Below are positions 24,889 to 35,530 of a stretch of DNA of 64,000 nt, in pieces. The translations under genes were made by a program, and so were the position numbers. Within the stretch, counting starts at the first letter, position 1. Every line of letters starts with the position of its first letter. Under the pieces are notes generated by a model, which saw only the letters and a list, made by a program, of their open reading frames with translations, was not told the DNA's origin and made no database searches. Source of the stretch: Siphonodentalium dalli (Eukaryota > Mollusca > Scaphopoda > Gadilida > Siphonodentaliidae); assembly GCA_032622095.1 (NCBI GenBank), contig CP136068.1, positions 134,795,989-134,859,988 on the forward strand. Reading direction: 5' to 3'.

Positions 24889-25006
24889 AATGAGGTCCCC
24901 AGAAGGTGAATTTAGTGATGCTAGCCCTCTAGCATCACTAAATTCACTCTCTGGGGACCTCATTCCGCAAATGTCCATCACAATATTTTGAGGCCTGTGC
25001 AAACGA
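24889..25006. mobile_element. Family C right-end fragment
   Basis: One palindrome (gcagaatgaggtccccagaa ... gacctcattccgc) and a decayed outer end, cacaatattttgaggcctg. Confidence 0.7.
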
Positions 25007-25184
25007 GTTCAATGCTAAGTCCTGATTTCTAAATAAGAAATTAATTCAACAGTTTTTCTTCACAAGTATGGGCATCAGTACCATATATTACAATTGGCAA
25101 ATTTCTCCACAATTGATGGCTACCATTTATGATTAGCATAATTTCAATTGCCAATTTCTGTGTTTGAGTTCTGAGCACAATTTA

Positions 25185-25644
25185 GCTGGGAGAGGTCATT
25201 AGAGCGACACCAAAAATTATTTTGTTAATTATTCAATAACAATATGATAGTCTTTGGTAGTAATATAGGTCTATTTTAATGGCTTATTTGGTTGCTGGCA
25301 TTTTTGTGTTTACGATCATAAAGCGAAAACAAAATATTAACCCTTTCAGTGCCAAGTCCGATTTTAGTATCAACCCATATTTCCTTGATCATTTTTCAAA
25401 TTTATTGATTATAATAATGTGATTCATTGATTTGAAAAATGATCAGGGAAATATGGGTTGATACAAAAATCGGCCTTGGCACTGAAAGGGTTAAATTAGG
25501 TTTTATATGTTGTTTGTGGAGGTCTGGAACCATGAAAACATCTTTGAAATATGTTAATTAATTTATATTGACACTGCAAATTTCAAGCAATGTGCACAAA
25601 AAATAATTTTAAAAGTAGCGACAATAACCTCTCCAGCCACAATA
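25185..25644. mobile_element. TIR element GCTGGGAGAGG, hosting a TTAA element
   Basis: The left gctgggagaggtcatta, then gcgac and aaattatttt, matches the complement of the right aaataattttaaaagtagcg ... ataacctctccagc. The flanks cacaattta / cacaataag may be a decayed TSD. A family A copy sits at 25337-25494. Confidence 0.6.
25337..25494. mobile_element. Family A subtype 2 element WITHOUT the hairpin cassette
   Basis: TTAACCCTTTCAGTGCCAAG ... CTTGGCACTGAAAGGGTTAA is one continuous palindrome through caacccatatttccttgatc. It lacks the ccaatgcattctc hairpin present in all other subtype 2 copies. Confidence 0.92.
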
Positions 25645-26755
25645 AGTTTCCCGTAAAATAATCGTTTTGATAAAGATACACAATGTGAACCCTTTTGAAA
25701 ATGTTGCAACATTTTCGACTGAGTTTTTATTTTGAAAAACACTTTGTTACAGATCTATAAGCGAGATTCTGATTAGATAGATCATAAGCACAAAAAGTAC
25801 ATTATTTTTCCTATACTAATCATTTTTGTTTTGTTGGAATTTTTGGCACCCATCCCATATTTTTAAGTTCCTTTTAAGTCAAAGGAATTATAATCCGAGA
25901 TATAAAATTTATCTCGATTTAAGGCCAAATTATCAAGCTTTAACATGTAACGTTGAAGTAGCATTAACCTGCCCCACTGGAATCAAAGAATGTACTTTTT
26001 GTGGCCTAAATTTAAAGGGATATTTTACACAAAAATCAAGCCATTTTTTCTTCCATATTCTACTGTACTCATATTTGTCCAATTCATTAATGTGATTGAA
26101 TTGGTATCTATGTTCAAACACGTGTTAGATATGTGTTGTATTGCGTCTGCAAACTCAGTAATCAATCATACTTTATTGGGTGATTTTTGAAGAAATAAAT
26201 CACATGGAATTTATCAACTAACTTTTATGGACACCTGTTCGGGTAATAAAGGCCACGGGCAACTGAAATAAAACTCAGAGCTAATGCATGCAGAGATGGA
26301 ATGCTTCAGTGGGGTGTGCCCAGAAAATAAAAAAATTATTTATAAACCACTTGCATGCTTTTCAAAAATGGGAAATTGAATTTGCATGGACTTATGCCAT
26401 TTACTATTTTTTTTTGCAGTTATGTTCTTCTGCATGGATCTTTGAGCATACGAGTGTAACTTGCACTCATTCTCAAATTTACTCACTTGTAGCATGTATT
26501 TATATCATAGAAGATGAGGGTATAAATGGCTAGATTTTTGTCTCCCTCTCGTAATTCATGTATTCTGAGTTAGCCACTGTCACATCATTTACTCATCATC
26601 ACGCACTCATTCAGGATAAAATGTTAATTATATTTATTAAAATATATTAATATTTACAACTATGATTTTATGCAATATATATTTACAAATTCATTCCTCA
26701 CTCCCAGAAAAAAAAAAAACAGTTCGATCACAATATAGCTTCAGCATGTCCACAA
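25645..26755. other. No gene supported
   Basis: AT-rich. Part of 26420-26530 (cttgcactcattctcaaatt, gatgagggtataaatgg) weakly resembles the arms of the TTAA foldback at 45752-46078. Confidence 0.35.
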
Positions 26756-26762
26756 GGAGGCA

Positions 26763-27016
26763 CAAGCCTTGAAATATTGTGTCTGTCATTTGCAGAATGA
26801 GGTCCCCAGAGGGTGAATTTAGTGATGCTACCCCGCATAGCGGGCTAGCATCACCAAATTCACCCTCTGGGGACCTCATTCTGCTTACATCTCAGCAGAA
26901 TGAGGTTCCCAGAGGGTGAATTTGGTGATGCTAGCCCGCTATGCGGGGTAGCACCACTAAATTCACCCTCTGGGAACATCATTCTGCAAATGACAGACAC
27001 ACTATTTCAAGGCACA
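26763..27016. mobile_element. Family C, compact form with both palindromes adjacent
   Basis: CAAGCCTTGAAATATTG ... ACTATTTCAAGGCACA with exact 8 bp TSD AGGAGGCA (26755-26762, 27017-27024). The two ~90 bp palindromes are separated by only about 12 bp; the core is deleted. Confidence 0.88.
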
Positions 27017-27181
27017 AGGAGGCATCAGGAGAATAATTGGAGGGCCTCAACATACAGAGAATGGTGTAGTTTTGTTAGTACTTGATATACATCACCTCTG
27101 GTTCCAATGAGCTAATTTCACACCTGTTAGCATCAAACACATGGTATCAAAGCCATTGTGTACATATTATTGTATACAAGC

Positions 27182-27259
27182 CTACATCTTTCTGACATCG
27201 TCGGGGGCGATGACATAAATTATGTCCATTGATGCCACAATAATTGGTTTTCCATCAGA
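27182..27259 (-). CDS. Candidate alternative terminal exon
   Basis: Minus strand: an AG acceptor (gtgatttaag|TCTGATGG), 25 codons and a TAG stop. The peptide begins SDGKPIIVASMD and ends APDDVRKM. It enters in phase 0, so it could follow the transmembrane exon in place of the exon at 30380. A minus-strand AATAAA is at 26633-26638. The acceptor lacks a strong pyrimidine tract and 25 codons can be open by chance. Confidence 0.25.
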   Translation of the reverse strand, partial: SDGKPIIVASMDIIYVIAPDDVRKM

Positions 27260-27461
27260 CTTAAATCACAATTACGGTAGTTAAAAATCATTGGATGTCA
27301 AAGTTAAGGATTAGGATTACCCGATGCAAGGGTGTGGAATAACTACAAAACACAACTTGTATCAGAATCTAAAATCTATATCGTTGTGGAGGGTGCAAAG
27401 TCACATTTCACTCGAGCTCCAATCTTAACTGTAATTCAGATAAAAATTTATAGAACAAATA

Positions 27462-27678
27462 TACAGTAATGCTCTAAATAATCGACTCTTTAACCACAGC
27501 AGAATTATGGATAATTTTTCAGGATTTAGACGTTAATATGGCTTGTTGCCATTCATCAGAAAGCTCTCGGTGAGAGCTTTCCGATGAATGGCAACAAGCC
27601 ATATTTCCGACTAAATCCTGAAAAGTTACCCACAATTCTGCTGTGGTTAAGAAGTCGATTACTTAGAGCATTACTGTA
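27462..27678. mobile_element. Family B foldback MITE
   Basis: TACAGTAATGC ... GCATTACTGTA; centre gctctcggtgagagc. The left flank (actgtaattcagataaaa) is shared with the copy at 61233. Confidence 0.93.
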
Positions 27679-27689
27679 GGTCTCAATTG

Positions 27690-29130
27690 AGCAAGACTTG
27701 AAATTTGAGTAAAATATCAACAGGGATCTACTAATGATGCACTCCCTGTGGACATCAAACACTCACGATATTTCTAGTGCAACTTTTCTTTCAGTGTAAT
27801 TCATGTGAATTATGGGCTACATGTATCTGCCTCTAACACATACTAGACAGTAAAATGGTCAATATTACTTGATTTTGTGTTTATATGGGTACTATGGTAT
27901 TCATATTTTCAATTGGAATACCCTGTTTTGTTTTTCAATCTTGAAAGTAGCCAATAAAAAAAAACATCCACCAATTTATGTTCGAAATTTAATTTGTGAC
28001 ATGATCTGAACTTATGCAATAAACAGTGAAATCAATTTACTAAATAAAAGCTGCACTATAAATATCACATCATATAAAAAAGTTACAAAAATACGATATG
28101 ATTCAAGTTCAAATAGAGTAAAAATCTGATTAAAATCTCCAAACACCTTCTCCAGACTGATAAGAATATCATACTTTACTATAGAAAGAAATATCTATAG
28201 ATCAATCTCAATTTTTGTTATAGAAAATCACTTTGCGAACAATCTCAATTTTTGAGACACTTTCAGTGCAATTTTCTACATTATCATATTTTTATTAAAG
28301 TGAATGATATATATTTTTTAGATACTGTGGTTAGAGTGTTACCAAGTTCCCTAGAAACAAAAATTCATATGTCACTCACATGTTAAATTTTTCCAATCTT
28401 TATATATTTTTTTCATCTTAAATCAGAATTGAAGAGATTATATGTCATAAAATAGGTTAAAATTTTTAAATTGATTTAAATCACTTATACATTACACGTA
28501 CATCAGAGTATCAATGAAAGACAAGTTAAAATATCTATTGAAATTAGGCAACATTTATGTTTCAGAATAGTTTCAAATTTTAGTTGAGTTCTCTCAAAGA
28601 ACACAATAGTCAAAAAGTAATATTGTGAACATGGTAAAATTAATGGTATATTTACTCAAATACATACTCTTTTTTTCCAAGGAAAAATCTAACTTCTTTT
28701 CCAGGAAAATTCTAACTGTCTTTTCCAAGGAAATAAACCAAGATCTTAGCAATCTAATGAAATCATGAGTTAAGTCTAACATTTTTCAAATTGATATGGC
28801 TATCACTATCATTGATATGGCTATCACTATCATTCATGTGAGTGTTGATACCATAAACAAAGTTTGAAAAATTCTCGCATTTTTTTCTGGAATGCATTGT
28901 TTTTGATGATTTTTTTTTTTTTACTGAGCGGCTTTACCAATTTTTTTTCGATGATTTGAGATGATTAGCATTCAAACAATGATATCACAATATAACTATA
29001 AACATATTACCGACACAAAGCAAATCCATGTCAACTAAGATATATATCTACAGACAGAGAAGTGCAGTATACATAGAATTCCTATTCGGTAATTTCAAGG
29101 GAATGTTCAGAAAATAAGTTCAACAAACAA
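27690..29130. other. No gene seen
   Basis: Very AT-rich. A short direct repeat, gatatggctatcactatcatt, is at 28793 and 28813. No coding signal. Confidence 0.4.
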
Positions 29131-29133
29131 GTA

Positions 29134-29350
29134 TACAGTAATGCCCAAAATAATCGACTCATTAACCACAGCTAAATTATGGGTAATTTTTCAGGATTTA
29201 GTCGGAAATATGGCTTGTTGCCATGCATCGGAAAGCTCTCACTTAAAGCTTTCCGATGAATGGCAACAAGCCATATTTCCGACTAAATCCTGAAAAATTA
29301 CCCATAATTCTGCTGTGGTTAAGGAGTCGGTTATTTAGGGCATTACTGTA
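29134..29350. mobile_element. Family B foldback MITE
   Basis: TACAGTAATGCCC ... GGGCATTACTGTA; both TA targets; centre gctctcacttaaagc. Confidence 0.94.
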
Positions 29351-29856
29351 TATTTCTCAGATGAAATACTTGTCAGTGAGTATTTAGCCACCGAAGAGTC
29401 AACATCCAAATCCAGGGATCCAATGATGATATGACAACTATTTAAAACATGGCCAAATAAATTTTAATTTGATCAAATTTTTTACCAAAATATTTCAAAT
29501 CTAGCCAAGAATCACCATTCTGAATGTAAAATGGATTGACAGGAAATTTTTTAATTGATTATCTGCAACTGGCGTTGAATGTTTCAGGCATAGAATTTCT
29601 ATAAACTGTTGAAAATTTTGTCAAATGGATTTGTCCAACAAAATGAGCTCTCACCTTTGTACCCAATTTCTATCAATATGATATCAATTACTATAATCTA
29701 GAAATCTACATCTCAAAATTTAGGATATAATCAGGTCAGGCACATCCTGAATTCAAATATCGTAGTTATATTCAACTATAATAGGTAAATATGAATATCG
29801 TCAATTTCTGAATTGGATACAAGAGGCATAACCCAATATCATATTTGAATTTTTTT

Positions 29857-30281
29857 TTTATTAAAAATAGTGTCATACTAAATCGGTACCATGTGTGTTT
29901 ATGTGATAAAATAACATGTCTCGATCCATGCGAAAATATTAATGTCATTTAGAAAGGCAACCTAGTGTCAATATTAACTAAAATAAGCACAAAAGGTTGC
30001 AAAACAAATTTTATCGGGAGACTTTGCTGTAATGTTGCTATGAATGTAATTTGGATGTGCACTGGGATGCACGTGCCCATAGTTACAACAAAACAGGGAA
30101 ATGGAGGATATAGCACTGTGAAATACAAATATAATAGTTAAATAAAACTATATAGTTTAATTCAGGATGTGTGTGACCTGATAATAACAATATTTTATGA
30201 GATGTGCAAATTTCCTACCGCCAATAAATCTGAGCTGACGGGGATTTGAGTGTGTTTGAGATTGGATGTTTTGAGTGCATA
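29857..30281 (-). other. Probable 3' UTR of the membrane protein gene
   Basis: This is AT-rich sequence directly after the TAG stop at 30282, with no further coding signal. AATAAA on the minus strand lies at 29857-29862, about 420 bp from the stop. The extent is inferred, and no transcript evidence is available here. Confidence 0.35.
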
Positions 30282-30380
30282 CTACGCTGATGACTCCACT
30301 TTGTACTTGTCGCCCGATGGAGTGCTGCTCTTCCAAAACTGGATCTTTGCGATCTTGTCTTTCATCTGGCTTGGTCGATG
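30282..30380 (-). CDS. Terminal exon: cytoplasmic tail and stop (exon e)
   Basis: Seen on the minus strand: acceptor ctaatcttaattttccag|CATCGACC, then 32 codons and a TAG stop at 30282-30284. The peptide starts HRPSQMKDKIAKIQFW and ends SGDKYKVESSA. It enters in phase 0, matching the end of the transmembrane exon, so the predicted tail is about 50 residues with net positive charge. No ITIM, ITAM or PDZ-ligand motif is evident. The intron before it carries family A, B and C transposons, the nearest starting at 30501. A possible poly(A) signal AATAAA on the minus strand is at 29857-29862. Confidence 0.65.
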   Translation of the reverse strand, partial: HRPSQMKDKIAKIQFWKSSTPSGDKYKVESSA

Positions 30381-30500
30381 CTGGAAAATTAAGATTAGAA
30401 TTATGAATCGAAAACGTGGTGATAAAACCAAATGACCATCCAAACAAAATATGAGCCATTTTGCATTTGCTGTTCTGGAGATGTTTGAAAATTAGGTCTA

Positions 30501-30889
30501 TTAACCCTTTACCCAACAGAAGGGCCCTGTGCCAATGCATTCTCTTATATATGCGAGTCGACCATAGGTCGCCTCGCATATATAAGAGAATGCATTGGCT
30601 TAACACATTAAAAATTATAAAATTGTTAAAGAATGTAAGAAAAAATGGTAAAAAGAGATTTTTTTTAGGCCAATGCATTCTCTTATATATGCGAGGCGAC
30701 CTATGGTCGACTCGCATATATAAGAGAATGCATTGGCACAGGGTATAACTGTAACTATCACAATGTGGTCAAGGAGCCGGTTCCAATGATATCCATATTT
30801 GTATGGTTCTATTGAGACAGACCGAAGATATTTTAGGCTGTTGAAGCTTTATTTGGCCGGTTTTGGCCGGTTTGTTGGGTAAAGGGTTA
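30501..30889 (+). mobile_element. Family A TTAA MITE, subtype 1
   Basis: TTAACCCTTTACCCAACA ... TGTTGGGTAAAGGGTTAG. Twin 67 bp hairpins (ccaatgcattctc...gcattgg) with centres gagtcgaccataggtcgcc and its inverse. The tail holds gccggttttggccggtttg. The right TTAA is mutated to TTAG. It lies in the last intron. Confidence 0.93.
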
Positions 30890-31390
30890 GCGCTGCCGAT
30901 TACCATTGGAAACAAAACACAAATTGTTATCCGGTCATGACATGGCTAACTGGGTCCTAATTGAAAGCGTATAATGGATTCGCGGCTTATAGCAAAAAGT
31001 CTTATTATATCGCTGAGGTGAATGGGTTTCAAATTTATACTCAATTATAACAGAGTATGGTTATTGACTCCAATATGACAAACATTAGCCAAACAAAGGT
31101 CTTTCTGAATCCTACCTCATTAGGAAACTACATTTTGACAGTCGATAGTTAAATTATCATAAAAATGTCATTGATAAAATAAAAATATATACATTGAGGA
31201 AAATTTGCTTGTTTTCTTTTATGGAAATTCGCAATTCAAAAGTGGCACCAAAAATATGGGTCAGAAAAAAGTGGCAAAAAAAAAGATAAAAGCGGCTAAA
31301 AAAAATAATGCAATTGGCAAAAGTGTTGGAAACTGGGAATTTTCGGCCAGCGCGAACCCTGGGTCGACCAGACAATTTTTTGCAGATGTG
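30890..31390. other. No gene supported
   Basis: The Lys-rich plus frame from 31205 and the minus frames across 31157-31487 arise from A-rich DNA and a family C fragment. Confidence 0.35.
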
Positions 31391-31394
31391 CTAA

Positions 31395-31690
31395 ATCCAG
31401 CCAATTGCAGATACCCGATGGTGAGTTTAGTGATGCTAGCCCGCACAGCAAGCTAGCATCACCAAATCCACCCTTTGGGGACTTCATTCTACATAGGGCT
31501 CACCTTCTCTGGAAAGTAGCTTTATATCAAATTAACACGTTTTTTAGTTACTTTAGAAACTTCATTAGAGAAGAACTTTTTCTTTTTTAGTTTAGTCTCT
31601 TTTTCATTTTTAGTTTAGTTTCTCAATATCCCCAAATTTGCAAATGACACAATGCTTCTTTGTTTGATCTCTTCACTTCTAATTGACGTC
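31395..31690 (+). mobile_element. Family C left-half fragment
   Basis: One palindrome (ggtgagtttagtgatgctag ... catcaccaaatccacccttt), then the family core (cttctctggaaagtagc, ttttagttactttagaa). Confidence 0.7.
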
Positions 31691-31789
31691 GTGTACTGGG
31701 CTGTTGATGTTATGGCTATTTTTCAGTGGAAATATAACTGAAATATTACTATAAAAGTATACTTTGGATTGGTCTATTATTCATTTGAG

Positions 31790-31960
31790 GTGATAAAAGC
31801 AGACGACAGAAAGAAATATATATAATACAAGACCAGAATGTTTCATATTCATAGGTGGGCAATGTTCAGACAATAAATTCAAGAAATGTTTGTTGAACTT
31901 GTTATCTGGACATTTCTTAATGGAACTCGTCAATGAGTATTTAGTATAGAAATGGTTAAA
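31790..31960 (+). repeat. Dispersed repeat ending in TTAA (gaccagaatgtttcatattc)
   Basis: The words gaccagaatgtttcatattc, gggcaatgttcagacaataa and gtcaatgagtattta recur at 38667-38714 and in part at 29080, 42929 and 55427. The end tagtatagaaatggttaa resembles a family A end. Confidence 0.5.
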
Positions 31961-32529
31961 ATTTCTGATGCACCAATCTCCGAGTTCAAGTTACGAATGA
32001 TAATAATAATAGTAAATAATGACCAGTTTTATATAGCGATTAACCAATTTCTTGCTCTAACATGCTTGGTACAATATTACCCCAGTCATTTGTACTAGCC
32101 AACCAATGAACCAGCTGCAGCCGTTGCAGGCGCTGCTCTAGTTTGATCAGAACATGCTCTGATACTCATCAGTATGACAAGCTGACTGGTACGTGCTTAA
32201 TGCATGATGATGCAAAGCCGACACAGTACGAGCGACCTTGCTCGAGGGTCACAACTTGGCACAGGTTTTGAAACAGCCAGCAATCTGACAATTGCACATC
32301 GCTCAAAGCGGCCAAGCTAGTGCTGTATGGAAACTCAATGACCGGCGATGCGCTGCGAACCCATATCGATGTGTTTACAGCGAATACAAGTTCGACACGC
32401 TAACCACTGGACCACGGAGCTCCACTGGACCATGTAGAATGATGGTTGGCTACTAGTGTGTTGAAGAATGTCCATAGTCAGTGTTAACATTTAGCAGCCA
32501 AGTGGTTAAACTAATTCTTGACCAGACAC
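31960..32529. other. No gene seen
   Basis: 32080-32420 is more GC-rich (gctgcagccgttgcaggcgc), but no open frame or splice site was found to support an exon. Confidence 0.35.
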
Positions 32530-32929
32530 TTAACCCTTTACCCAACAAACCGGCCAAAACCGGCCAAATAAAGCTGCAACAGCCTAAATTATCTTGGGTA
32601 TGTCTCAATAAAACCATACAAATATGGATATCATTGGAACTGGCTCATTGACCACATTGTGATGGTTACAGTTATGCCCTGTGCCAATGCATTCTCTTAT
32701 ATATGCGAGTCGACAATAGGTCGCCTCGCATATATAAGAGAATGCATTGGCCTAAATAAAATCTTTTTTTAACACTTTTTACCATTTTTTCTTACATTCT
32801 TTAACAATTTTATAATTTTTAATGTGTTAAGCCAATGCATTCTCTTATATATGCGAGGCGACCTATGGTCGACTCGCATATATAAGAGAATGCATTGGCA
32901 CAGGGTCCTTCTGTTGGGTAAAGGGTTAA
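32530..32929 (-). mobile_element. Family A TTAA MITE, subtype 1
   Basis: TTAACCCTTTACCCAACAAA ... CTGTTGGGTAAAGGGTTAA; twin hairpins; reverse orientation. Its right TTAA (32926-32929) is also the left TTAA of the next element. Confidence 0.94.
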
Positions 32930-33382
32930 CCCCTCCATGACTGGAGCATCTTGAAATTAAAAAAAAACTGTGCCAATGTAATGCTCTAAGTAATCGACTC
33001 CTTAACCACAGCAGAATTATGGGTAACTTTTCAGGATTTAGTCGGAAATATGGCTTGTTGCCATTCATCGGAAAGCTCTCCCTGAGAGCTTTCCGATGAA
33101 TGGCAACAAGCCATATTTCCGACTAAAATCCTGAAAAGTTACCCATAATTCTGCTGTGGTTAAGGAGTCGATTACTTAGGGCATTACTGTATTCTCTTAT
33201 ATATGACAGTCTCCATAGGGAGAATACATTGGCCTAACAAAATATTTACATTGACCTTGTAAGCCAGTGCATTCTCTTATATATGCGAGGCTCCCTATGG
33301 GAGACTCGCATATATAAGAGAATGCACTGGTACAGGATCATTAATGCTGCACCAGCGCAGCTCCCGTAATGAAAAGTCTAAT
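32926..33382 (-). mobile_element. Family A subtype 3, split by a family B insertion
   Basis: Starts TTAACCCCTCCATGACTGGA and ends cgtaatgaaaagtctaa (decayed). It is interrupted at 32979-33191 inside its first hairpin: ...tgccaatg|TA...TA|ttctcttatat. Confidence 0.85.
32979..33191. mobile_element. Family B foldback nested in family A
   Basis: Left TAATGCTCTAAG (cag lost), right GCATTACTGTA; centre gctctccctgagagc. It is inserted in a TA within the family A hairpin arm. Confidence 0.92.
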
Positions 33383-33488
33383 GGTGCAAGCAATTCAATG
33401 ATATGATTTTTGTAATTGTTGTATGGATCTTCCACTTTTTTTTTTGGTATCTGTTGTACAGTTCGTCCATTTGCTATGTTATACTTAC

Positions 33489-33619
33489 CTCCATGAGCCA
33501 CATTCCTGATGTCGACGTTGGGTGTGTGTACGAGTAATAGAGCCATCCAACAATTCCAACGATGAGAGCCACAATCAACAGAACGACGACCACGATGATA
33601 GCAATCACGGCATCATCAT
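33489..33619 (-). CDS. Transmembrane exon of single-pass membrane protein gene (exon d)
   Basis: Seen on the minus strand: pyrimidine-rich acceptor (gctgtttatattccag|ATGATG) and consensus donor GAG|GTAAGT. The 131 bp exon enters in phase 1 and leaves in phase 0. It encodes DDAVIAIIVVVVLLIV, then ALIVGIVGWLYYSYTHP, then a short polar segment ending MWLME. Acidic residues, about 22 hydrophobic residues and then Trp/Tyr are typical of a type I single-pass helix with the N-terminus outside. The G and C at codon third positions contrast with the AT-rich intron around it. A family C element lies about 360 bp upstream in the intron. This is the best-supported exon in the window. The protein family is not identified. 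Confidence 0.8.
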
Positions 33620-33980
33620 CTGGAATATAAACAGCATTAGGATGCAGGAGAGAAGTGTTTAGAAACTTCTTATCCTCTTTGCTGCTTAGTGCTAAATGAC
33701 GTTATGATGTTGTGTGCTGGGCTGTTGACGATATTGCCATTTTTCAGTGGAAAAATATAACGGGATAATCCCAAGAACAATAAAACTGACTCAGTTGAAA
33801 GGCTATTATTGTAAAACAATCGTAGAAGATCATACACTGTTTGAAACTTTGAGATAGTTATTCCGAAACACCAAGTTATGAATAATGGCCTACTACTTAT
33901 GTGCTTAAGTAGGTCCGTAGGTACTACAGACCATATAGCACACGACTTTATACCGATTGATGGTGGGTGAGGGGGGGCTG

Positions 33981-34391
33981 CAAGCCTTGAAATAGTGTGC
34001 CTGTCATTTGCAAATAGAGGTCCCCAGAGGGTGAATTCAGTGACGCTACCCCGCAAAGAGGGATAGCATCAATAAATTCACCCTCTGGGGTCCTCATCTT
34101 CTGGGAAGTATCTATTAGTTTTACTTTTTCCCTTCTGTTCAGTTTCTATCTCCCTTAATTTGCAGAAGAATAAAAATCCATAAACGAGGTGACTAATGGA
34201 TGAACATCACCAACCTCAACTGGGAAACTTCAATCTGATTCTAGGTCTACTATAGCAGTTGAGGCCTTTGCAGAATGATGTTCCCAGAGGGTAAATTTGA
34301 TGAAGCTAGCCTGCCGTGTGGGATAGCATCACTAAATTCACCCTCAGGGGACCTCGTTCTGAAAATGACAGACACACTATTTCAAGGCTTG
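33981..34391. mobile_element. Family C hAT-like element
   Basis: CAAGCCTTGAAATAGTG ... CACTATTTCAAGGCTTG. The flanking 8-mers gggggctg and ggggtgtg are a mutated TSD. Both palindromes are present. Confidence 0.85.
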
Positions 34392-34404
34392 GGGGTGTGC
34401 GGGG

Positions 34405-34459
34405 ATGAATCATCGACTCTCATATATAAGAGAATGCATTGGCACAGGGTTTTCGCAGG
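34405..34459 (+). mobile_element. Family A remnant (half hairpin)
   Basis: Only cgactctcatatataagaga, atgcattggcacaggg and ttttcgca remain of a family A right half. Confidence 0.7.
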
Positions 34460-34552
34460 AATTGGATATGGCCCAGCATTCATCATAAGCACAATCGCCT
34501 TCTACATCTGTTGGACATCATTAGAGTGGATTGACAGTCTTTCATTAAAACA
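34460..34552 (+). CDS. Weak candidate plus-strand exon with hydrophobic segment
   Basis: The plus frame after ttttcgcag reads GIGYGPAFIISTIAFYICW and then SLEWIDSLSLKQE, followed by GAG|GTAATC. GIGY followed by a hydrophobic stretch loosely recalls membrane transporters. The upstream AG comes from the remnant of a family A transposon, however, and the opposite strand is open too. It may be an old coding fragment or chance. Confidence 0.15.
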
Positions 34553-34559
34553 AGAGGTA

Positions 34560-35140
34560 ATCCTTCCCCAGGAGATACGCGGTAGATGCTGAGGTCTTCT
34601 GGCTGTGAGCGATCAATAGGACGGAGTAATTCCACAGATTGTATGATAGACAGCAGTCTCTTTGAAAAGCCAACGAAAATCCTAACAGATTTACGTCTCT
34701 AGATTTGTTGATTATATTTCATTTCTACAACGACAGTAAATGGAGCAGTAAATGCTTGTGAGAATCATACTATTTAGAAATAGTTATAAATACAAGATAC
34801 GAAATAATCAGTCATGAGTACCATGGACTGATAAAAACTCAAAGATGAAGATGATATTTCCTATAATGCGATGAGTATAATGAATTATGGATATATCACC
34901 TCTATTCAGTTTTCCAACATCAGTTTTGTTTGACAATGCATGGGAAAATTGTCAATATATCATTGACCTCTGATCTGTGAAGTGATCGGTTATGCCATTA
35001 ACCAAAATAATTCGCACATACACTGCGCCACTCTCCAATGAAATGGAGGGAATCAGAAACTAATTTAAAATCACAAATCTGGAGATGTACACCTGTTAGG
35101 GATTTTCATCTGCTTTTCAAAGAGACTGGATAGACAGATG
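34560..35140. other. No gene supported
   Basis: A 60-codon minus frame (ELLRPIDRSQPEDLS..., about 34460-34690) is open but lacks clear splice sites. The rest is AT-rich. Confidence 0.3.
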
Positions 35141-35146
35141 CAGACA

Positions 35147-35362
35147 TACCGTAATGCCCTAAATAACTGATTCCTTAACCACAGCAGAATTATGGGTAAT
35201 TTTTCAGATTTAGTCAGAATTATGGCTTGTTGCCATTCATTGGAAAGCTCTCAGTGAGAGCTTTCTGGTGAATGGCAACAAGCCATATTTCCAACTAAAT
35301 CCTTAAAAATTACCCATAATTCTGCTGTGGTAAAGGAGTCGATTATTTAGGGCATTACGGTA
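35147..35362. mobile_element. Family B foldback with matching CCG/CGG ends
   Basis: TACCGTAATGCCC ... GGGCATTACGGTA. Both termini carry the same A-to-C change relative to other copies (CAGTAATGC). Confidence 0.92.
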
Positions 35363-35434
35363 GTTTAGAAATCTCTCCCCTGATCAAACTGCCTAGTTAA
35401 TTTGCTACATTGCTGTTGGGACAATGTGATGCTG

Positions 35435-35530
35435 TTAACCCTTTCATGATGGGAGCTGCATTGGTGCAGCATTTTTAAGATCCTGTGCCAGTGCATACTC
35501 ATATATGCGAGTCTCCGATAGGGAGAATAC
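35435..35530 (+). mobile_element. Family A subtype 3, left-end fragment
   Basis: TTAACCCTTTCATGATGGGA ... ggtgcagc, then part of one hairpin, broken after ggagaatacag. Confidence 0.75.

Noticed and set aside
30157-30717. 186-codon minus frame, and many others sharing CILLYMRG...RIYKRMHW or SLIYARRPMV peptides
   Set aside because: The recurring peptides are translations of the family A hairpin (gcattctcttatatatgcgag and complement) in different frames. They occur on both strands at every copy.
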